Below, piece after piece: positions 38,801-47,800 of a stretch of DNA of 64,000 bases (the first letter of the stretch is position 1; each line of letters opens with the position of its first letter). The DNA is from Pollenia angustigena (lineage: Eukaryota > Arthropoda > Insecta > Diptera > Polleniidae). The DNA lies in NCBI GenBank assembly GCA_930367215.1, contig OV884059.1:9324945-9388944 (forward strand), in the 5' to 3' direction. The position numbers and the translations under genes were made by a program. A model generated the notes under the pieces. The model saw only the letters and a list, made by a program, of their open reading frames with translations. It was not told the origin of the DNA and searched no databases.

Positions 38801-41800
38801 TTTTGCTTTATTTGCATTGCCAACTGTGCTAAATTTCCATGGATTTCTAAAGTACTTTATTTACCTTATTTACTGAAACTTAGGGTAGGGGCTTGGGTTG
38901 GAAGAAACAATTCAAAGATGTTTGAAACTTTTTATATAGTTAGTTAAAGTTTTCACAAATACTTTTCCTTATGGCTTACAAAATATATTTAAATGGATGT
39001 TGAATCTCTTGGTAACTGTAGCGTATGGATAAAGAATTATTAAAATTGTAAAAACGAAAGAATACTTAAATTGAAAAAGCTTAATTTTCAGAGATTTAAA
39101 GTAGAGTTTGGGAACTATATAGCTTAGATAAATAATGAGTTGCCAACTCTTATAATTTTAAACCATCTTAAGCAAAAAGTGGGTACACACAATCGAACAG
39201 TTTAAAATTTTATCAGACAACAACAAAAATAAGCTGCCATACTATCGAGCAAGCGAACATTTGAGCAAAAGTGTCACTCAGGATCGATAGTTCCTACCCC
39301 ACTTTATAGTTTATAGACTTTTGCACCGGAATAGCCAACTATTGTTTACCTTCTTTAATAAAAAATATGGTAAATTTTTTACCCACTACTTAAAAATCTT
39401 AATTATTACCTATTTATTATTTAAAGTATTGCCAACTTGTTCAAATTTGTTTTATACAAATAACTTTTTAATTTAATCCTTTTTTCCCCTTTTATTTTAA
39501 CTAGTTGATTAAGAAATTTTTAAATTTTAAAGAAAGTTTAGTTTGCTTTTATTAAAATCTAATCAAAATGGAAGATGCAGTGGGTAGAGACTTTAAAATA
39601 GACTTTGGCAACAATAACTAATTTTTTTTTAATTTTAGGCCTTTTTTGTGGCTAAATCTATGAAGACATATCGCCAGGGTATAACACAGTTTTTCTGAGT
39701 CTCATTCACAAGTCCTCGATCGACCTAAGCCTTCGTATAGGAAGACGAGAGCTTCCAGAATCCGCTCCTAGTATATTGGCCTCCACCAGAAAAACGCCCG
39801 AGTTTTTTATGACACTCCACTAATCACTTAAAGTTTTTTTTTTTTTTTTTTTTTTTCACCAGGTAAAATACGTTAAAATTATAAGGACATAAACGATTTC
39901 ATATGGTTTGAATTTCTCTCACTTTATTTTGTTTTGAAATGTTCTCAAACACAAAAATATTTGAATTTTTTATTTTTAATATTTCTTTTTTCAATACGGT
40001 CGCAACTGGCGTATGAAATTGAATTAGATTATTTCAATTGTTGTCGGGACTGTTGGAAAAGATAAACTCACTGTTTATTGTTGTTGTTTTCGTTTAAGCT
40101 TTGATATTGTTACAAGTAAAACTGTGGTTTATAGTTCTTAATCGCTTAATAGTTTTATTTGTAAATATCTTTAGTTTTTCTAAAATCTTTGGATGAAGTT
40201 TCATGACGATATGGTCTAAGCAACCAGTGAATTGCGCATAGGAATACCTTATCCAATCAACAATAAATTTCAGGTTATCAATAGTATGAAATGGGAATTT
40301 AGCACATTTAAACGAAACCTTGAGAATTAGATTAAGTTGTGCCCCTACGGTTAGGCAAACTTTTTTAAATTTCCTTTTAATTTTATTGCTAACAAACTTT
40401 TTTGGCCTTAAATTTTTTGGTTAAACTATGCATAAACAACCAACCATATTTTCGCCATGCCGAAGTGCTTTCCTTAAATAAACACAGTTGCCAAAATTAT
40501 TTTTAATTTGCTCAACATTACTTTGTTTACCTTAAAATCATCATAAATATTCATTCATCAAGGCAAAATTGTAATAAACTTTTGGCAACAATTAAAACTC
40601 AATCAAAACAAACTTTAAGAAAACAAAAAAGAAAAATAAATTGGCAACGTTATTTTAAGGCAGTTTAGTTTAAATTTTAAATAAGAAATAAAATTCATTT
40701 TACGAATAGAATAAATATATCGTTTTAGTGAGAGTAAATAAAATAATACAAAAAAACGAATGTTGGAAACATTAATTAGACCCAATTTAGTTGGCAAGGC
40801 CTCAAAGTTATCACGAATGTATTTGAAATATGTACTTTTAATCCAAATAAAAAACCAAAGCTTTATAAAAAAAGAGCCAAAAAAAACAGAAAAGTGTTGC
40901 CAATTGTAATCATAGCTGAAATTGAGTTATATATATATTCCCCTTGATCCTATAATAAGCATAGGGCCTCAAAAATTAAGTTATTAATACATATTAAAAG
41001 TATCAGCGATTTTATTATTTTATTTGAAATGTTCATATATTTTAGAAATATCTAATGAATGTGGCCAACTGGAAAGTGCCTTTGGCGTTTCAAAACAAAG
41101 CCTTTCATTTTATAGAAGAAAAACTTTTAAAATTTAATATGCAAGGAAAATTAAAAAATTAGCAATACTTTTATTGCATGTTACACCTGGCAACACTTTT
41201 AATAAATATAATTTTCTGCATATAAAATCGCTTTTGCTTTTGCCAGAATCCATTTTACAACGTAAAACTATTATTAATAAAAAATTAAGTTTCCTGATTT
41301 TAGAAGAAATCTTTAAAGTAAACTTTTATGAAAATGTTGCCAACTAAGTAAAATGTTAATGGTTTAAAGATATAACAACACAAAAATTTAATTTCGCCCC
41401 TTTAAAATCCTCAATTGGCTGAAATTAAAAAAAAAATCCTAAATTTGCTGACTTTCTTAAAAAATCTTTAAGTTTTTAGGAATATTTTAAGAAACGTGTT
41501 GCCAACTTAGAAAAATATTAATAGCTTTTAGATATAGCAATACAAAAATTTAATATTGCTCCTTTAAAATCCTTAATTTATTGACTTTCTAACAAACCTC
41601 AAGTTTTTTGTAAATTTTAAAGAAAAGTGTTGCCTTGGTAAAATGAAAATTATTTAAGATATAAAATCACAAAAACTTAATTTTGCTTATTTATAATCCT
41701 CAATTTACTGACTTTCTAAAAAAAATTGAGTTTTTAGTAAAATTTAAAAACGTGTTGCCAACTTATTAAAATATTAATGGTTTTAAGATATAGCAATACA

Positions 41801-44800
41801 AAAATTTAATTTTGCTCCTTTAAAATCCTGAATTTATTGACCTTTTTAAAAAACCTCAAGTTTTTTGTACATTTTTAAGAAAAGTGTTGCCAACTTGGTA
41901 AAATTTAAATGATTTAAGATATAAATTCACAAAAATGAAATTTTGCAAATTTAAAATCCTCAATTTACTGACTTTCTAAAAAAAAAATTGAGTTTTTAGT
42001 AAAAAATTTTAAAAAGTGTTGCCAACTTGGCAAAATTTTAATGGTTTTAAGATATAAATACATAAAAATGGAATTGTGCTGCTTTAAAGTCCTCAATTTA
42101 CTACATTTCTTAAAAAAATCTTAAGTTTTTGGTAAAATTTTAAAAAAGCGCTGCCAACTTAAAAACATTTTTTTGCTCATGTACAAAAAAGCCAAAACAA
42201 AACTAAAAATGTTGACTTAAAATTAATTAAAAAGTGTGCAGCCAACTATTTTTAATATTTAAGATGTAAATAAAAAGCTTACAATACATTGCAGAAAATC
42301 TTTAAGAACAGTGTGGCCAACTGTTAGCAAAAATTTTTTAGTATAAACTTAAAGTTGGTAAGTTTTTTTAACTTTAGAACAGCTAATATTTACTCTTAAA
42401 AACAAGTAAGTTTTTTCCTCGCTTTCTTTTCCATAACTTTTTTCTGATAAAAATTAAAATTAACCTTTGAATTTTTGTAAACTTAAAGATTATTTTTATT
42501 TCTTTTTAACCTAAAACCAGTTGGATGCGTTTATCCTTTCTAACGGAAAAGGGTGGAAAAATACCCGCAAAAACGGTGGCAAAAACATTTGCTTCGGGTA
42601 AAACGGAGAAGCTGGTGTATCAATGTTTCAAAGATGTCGGTTTGCCGGATGACAAAAGTGCCGTAATGACCAGAGACGAATTTACATTCGATAAATTCTA
42701 CGCTTTATATCACAAAGTCTGCCCTAGAAATGATATTGAGGAATTGTTTACAACGATGTAAGTGGAATTGAAAAGTCAAAGAGTTTAAATTTGTAAATGT
42801 TTTCTCTATAGAACAAAAGGCAAGGCGGAAGTTATAGATTTAGGTCAATTTGTTCAATTTATGAATGAGAAGCAACGTGATCCTAGGATGAACGAAATTT
42901 TATATCCCCTGTATGATGAAAAAAGATGTACGGAAATTATCAATGACTACGAATTGAGCGATGAAAAAAAAAAGGCTGGTAAGTTTTTTTTTATTAAAAA
43001 ACTTTCATTGGCCTAGGTTAGGTTTCGTTGGCAGCCGTGGTCAAGCACAGCTCACGTGGGTCCATTAATTAGTTCCCGTTGTGTTACCATATCACACCGT
43101 CTCCCTTGGGTCCTATGAAATCTGGCTGCTAATATTCCCATGCAGCCATCCCGTCGATTCAATAAAGGAGTGGATCCTGTTTACATCAACATCAGAGAGA
43201 CAAGTTTTGTCCCCAAGGGCTCTTCGACCAAACATTTTGAGTCTTAAGTCTCCGAATGCCGGGCAATTACAGAGAAGATGTTCCGTTGACTCTTCCTCAT
43301 CCTCATCGCCGCAACTTCTACACAAGTCATTTTAAGGGAGCCCCAGCCAGTCGCCAGTTATAACCGCAATTAGATTTCTTAGATGATGTCTGGACAGCTG
43401 TCTAACCTAACATAACCTTCATTGGCCTACAAATTTTTTATTTTTTTTTTTTAATTTTTATGAACAGGCCAACTTTCAATGGATGGCTTTAAAAGATATT
43501 TAATGTCTGATGAAAATGCTCCAGTATTTTTGGATCGCTTGGAGATTTACATGGAAATGGATCAACCCCTGTCCCATTATTATATTAATAGTTCCCACAA
43601 TACCTATTTATCGGGTAGACAAATTGGTGGCAAATCTTCGGTGGAAATGTATCGGCAAACGATGTTGGCTGGATGTCGGTAAGAGATATTTAAGGCATCT
43701 TTTAATTATCTGTTTTAAAATCCCTCTTTACAAAACTCTTTTTAAAGCTGTGTGGAATTAGATTGTTGGAATGGCAAGGGCGAAGATGAAGAACCAATTG
43801 TGACTCACGGTCACGCTTACTGTACAGAAATATTATTTAAAGTAATAATTTAAAAAAAAAAATCTTAATTTTTATCTACCTTTAATGATTTTTTCAATTT
43901 CAGGATTGCATACAAGCTATAGCCGATTGTGCTTTTGTGGCCTCGGAATACCCTGTTATTTTATCATTTGAAAATCATTGCAATCGTGCCCAGCAATATA
44001 AATTAGCCAAGTACTGTGATGACTTCTTTGGTGAATATTTACTAAAGGAACCGCTACCAGATCACCCGGTAAGGAAATTTTAAGTCCATACTAACACTAA
44101 TCTGAACGCAAACTAACATTATCTGCTTACCCTGAACCCAGCTTGAACCTGGTCTACCGCTCCCACCGCCTAATAAACTTTTACGTAAAATCATGATTAA
44201 AAACAAACGCATGAAACCCGATGTGGAAAAAGTCGAACTTGAGTTATTCTTTAAGGGTGAACTAACGACAGACGATGATCCCGTAGAAGATGCTAGTGCT
44301 TCGAAACCACCTGAACCCGAACCTGCACCCCCACCACCTGAGGGTGCTCCACCAGGAGAACCGGGTGCTGAAGGTGCTCCAGCTGAGGGCGGTGAAGCGG
44401 CTGTGGCTTATAGTGGTTCGACGACTAATGTCCATCCGTGGCTGTCATCAATGGTAAATTATGCCCAACCTATTAAATTCCAGGGCTTTGATAAGGCCAT
44501 TGAAAAGAATATTGCCCACAATATGTCCTCGTTTGCCGAGTCGGCGGGCATGAATTATCTAAAACAGAGTTCCATTGATTTTGTCAATTACAATAAACGT
44601 CAAATGTCACGTATTTATCCTAAAGGCACACGTGCCGATTCTTCCAATTATATGCCTCAAGTATTCTGGAACGCTGGCTGCCAAATGGTGTCTTTAAATT
44701 TCCAAACCTCCGATTTGCCCATGCAATTGAATCAGGGTAAATTTGAGTATAATGGCGGTTGCGGTTATTTGCTGAAACCCGATTTCATGAGACGTTCCGA

Positions 44801-47800
44801 CAAAGACTTTGATCCATTTGCTGATGCACCCGTGGACGGTGTAATTGCTGCCCAGTGTTCTGTCAAAATCATAGCCGGTCAATTTTTATCAGATAAAAAA
44901 GTCGGTACCTATGTTGAAGTGGACATGTATGGTTTACCCTCCGATACGGTTAAGAAAGAATTCCGAACCCGGTTGGTACCCAACAATGGCTTGAATCCTG
45001 TCTACAATGAAGATGCCTTTGTATTCCGTAAAGTTGTCTTGCCCGATTTGGCTGTGTTGCGCTTTGGCGTTTATGAAGAGAGTGGCAAAATGATTGGTCA
45101 ACGTATACTACCTTTAGATGGTCTGCAGGCAGGCTATCGTCACGTCTCCCTACGTACTGAGGCCAACTTTCCCATGTCTCTGCCCATGTTGTTTGTCAAC
45201 ATCGAATTGAAAATCTATGTACCCGATGGTTTTGAGGATTTCATGGCCATGTTATCCGATCCTAGAGGTTTTGCGGGAGCAGCTCAGAAACAAAACGAAC
45301 AAATGAAAGCCTTAGGTATTGAGGAACAAAGTAGTGGTGCCGCCAAAGATGCTGGCAAGTCTAAGGAAGAGGAGAAGAAGGAAGCACCATTGGTCTTTGA
45401 GCCAGTCACACTAGAGTCATTGCGCAGTGAGAAAGGGTTCCAGAAGGTGGCTAAGAAACAAAATAAGGAATTGGATACATTAAAGAAGAAGCATACCAAA
45501 GAGCGCATGGCTGTGCAAAAGACCCAGAACGCTGCTATCGATAAACTTATCAAGGGTAAAAGGTAAGTGATTAAGACGGATGTATTGATCTAAAATAACT
45601 GTAAGTGAGTGGGTAGTTATTCAGTTATTTGTTTAAAAATCCGTTTGTTACCATTTTCGTAAGATAATTTGGGGTTCTTTCGTTTTTTAGAGAATATTGA
45701 TATCCAAAATATATTGAAATTTATTAAGTTGAGTTGTTTCGAGCCGGGTTTATTGCATTGCTGATTTATCAAGTACTTCGTTTAGAATGACGGTTCGTTA
45801 AGGTCTCGATATTCGATCTCATTTTTAAAGTCACGTTAAGTTGAACTTTTAGTAGGGAATATTAAAATCTGAACTCTTTGAATCAATCCTTAGATATATA
45901 AAACCCTAAAGCTTCCAAGTAAATTAAAATTAAACTTATAATAGCGTTCGGGAATTTTAATATTGAAATTATATTAGAATGATTATGAATTAATTGTTTC
46001 AAGTCAATTACATTATGTTATTAATTTTTCAATAGAAAAAATAAGAAGGAGAGATCTTAAGGACCTCCATATTCCAGGTTACGCTGGTGCACTTACGGGA
46101 TTATTTAGGGATATTGACTTTCAAACTATGCTAAGTGATCTCAAGACTATTCTTATGAATTGCTCAGCCTTAATTGAATTAAACGTCTAAAACACAAAGA
46201 AATGTTAAGACGTTCATATTCCATCAAATGATTGTAGAATGGAAAAAACTTGCAAATTTGCAATGATTTTTTCAACTTTACTTAAAAGATCTTTTGAGTT
46301 TTCTTTTTGGGGTATGGTTTATTTAATAAAATTCCTCTGGGTCTTTCTTTATTGTAATAATCTCTAATCATTATCCTTATATTTCCTTTTTTTTACATTT
46401 CCTTTTTACAGCAAAGATGAAATCCGCAATGATTCTGCAATTAAAACTGCTATCGCAGATCAAACCAAACAATGGACTGAAATGATTGCCAAGCATAAGA
46501 AAGAAGAATGGGATCTATTGCGCCAGCATGTACAAGATTCGCAAGAAGCCATGAAGGCCCTAATGTTAACCGTACAGGCTACACAAATCAAGCAATTAGA
46601 AGAAAGACACGCAAGGTAAAAGAATTAACGATATAATTTATTGAGAAATCATTAAAGAAATCTTACTTTCCTTTTAACAGAGATGTTAAAGAATTAAATG
46701 CCAAACAAGCTAAGACATCAGCCGATACAGCTAAAGATGTACAAAATGATAAGACTTTAAAAACTAAAAATGAAAAAGATAGACGTCTCAGAGAAAAGCG
46801 ACAAAATAATATTAAACGTTTTATGGAAGAGAAAAAGGTAAAGATTTAATTATTTTTCAATTGCTTAAAAAAAATAATAAACTTTTTGTCTCTTTTCAGC
46901 AAATTGGCGTTAAACAGGGTCGTGCTATGGAAAAGCTTAAATTGGCCCATAGTAAACAAGTCGAGGAATTTAGTACTGATGTACAAAAGGTACTTTAACT
47001 GACTGAAATACAGACGCTTAGCGACACTGTAGCAAGTTTCAACAACTAATGATCTAAATGTTGTTAACAATTTTTAACAGACTTCTAGATCCCAGACCTT
47101 TCCGGAATTGTCTTTGGGCCCATAAACCATCTTATAATTAAACATTCCTAAAACATTATTTTGCTACCGAAATTACCAAATGTATTGTAATCGATTAATT
47201 TCTGAACACAGCTTCCATACAAATACTTCTACCGAAAAAAGCTTTAACTGCCATAACTTTTTTATAAATGTTGGTATTGAAATCAAATTTGGCGGCGATA
47301 ACTTTTATAATCTCGGCAAAATGTTTTGCTCGTAGGTTCAGAATTGACATTAGATCCCCCATAAACCCCCGCCCTAATATCATTTTACAGCGCCCCAAGG
47401 GGTGTAGGGATCATCTCAAGATTATTCACCTTATTATGTTACATTCTCCTGGGCAAATCAGGTGTATGCATACCTGGGATCCGACAAAGACCCATAATGA
47501 CAGGGCTCTTGAAGTCTTCATAAATTCTTGAGGCTAAAGTTGCACCAGAGTAGTTTCTCATCGGGTGCCACGGAAGTCAGTAGCAGTTGTTTAAGGCCCC
47601 CGTTAGTATGCTTCCTAACTTTTAGGATGAATGTCTTTGTGGAAGCTTTACTTTTTTGATAGAAGGTTACTTTTTATTAAGTTGTTCTCCATCCGATGGA
47701 GGAGTGTCTTTTTCAAAGCATGAACTTACAAAAACGGTTCAACGAAAGACAGTTTTTTCGGCTTAGCGATACGGTTAGTCAAATTCAAATTGCTCCGACT

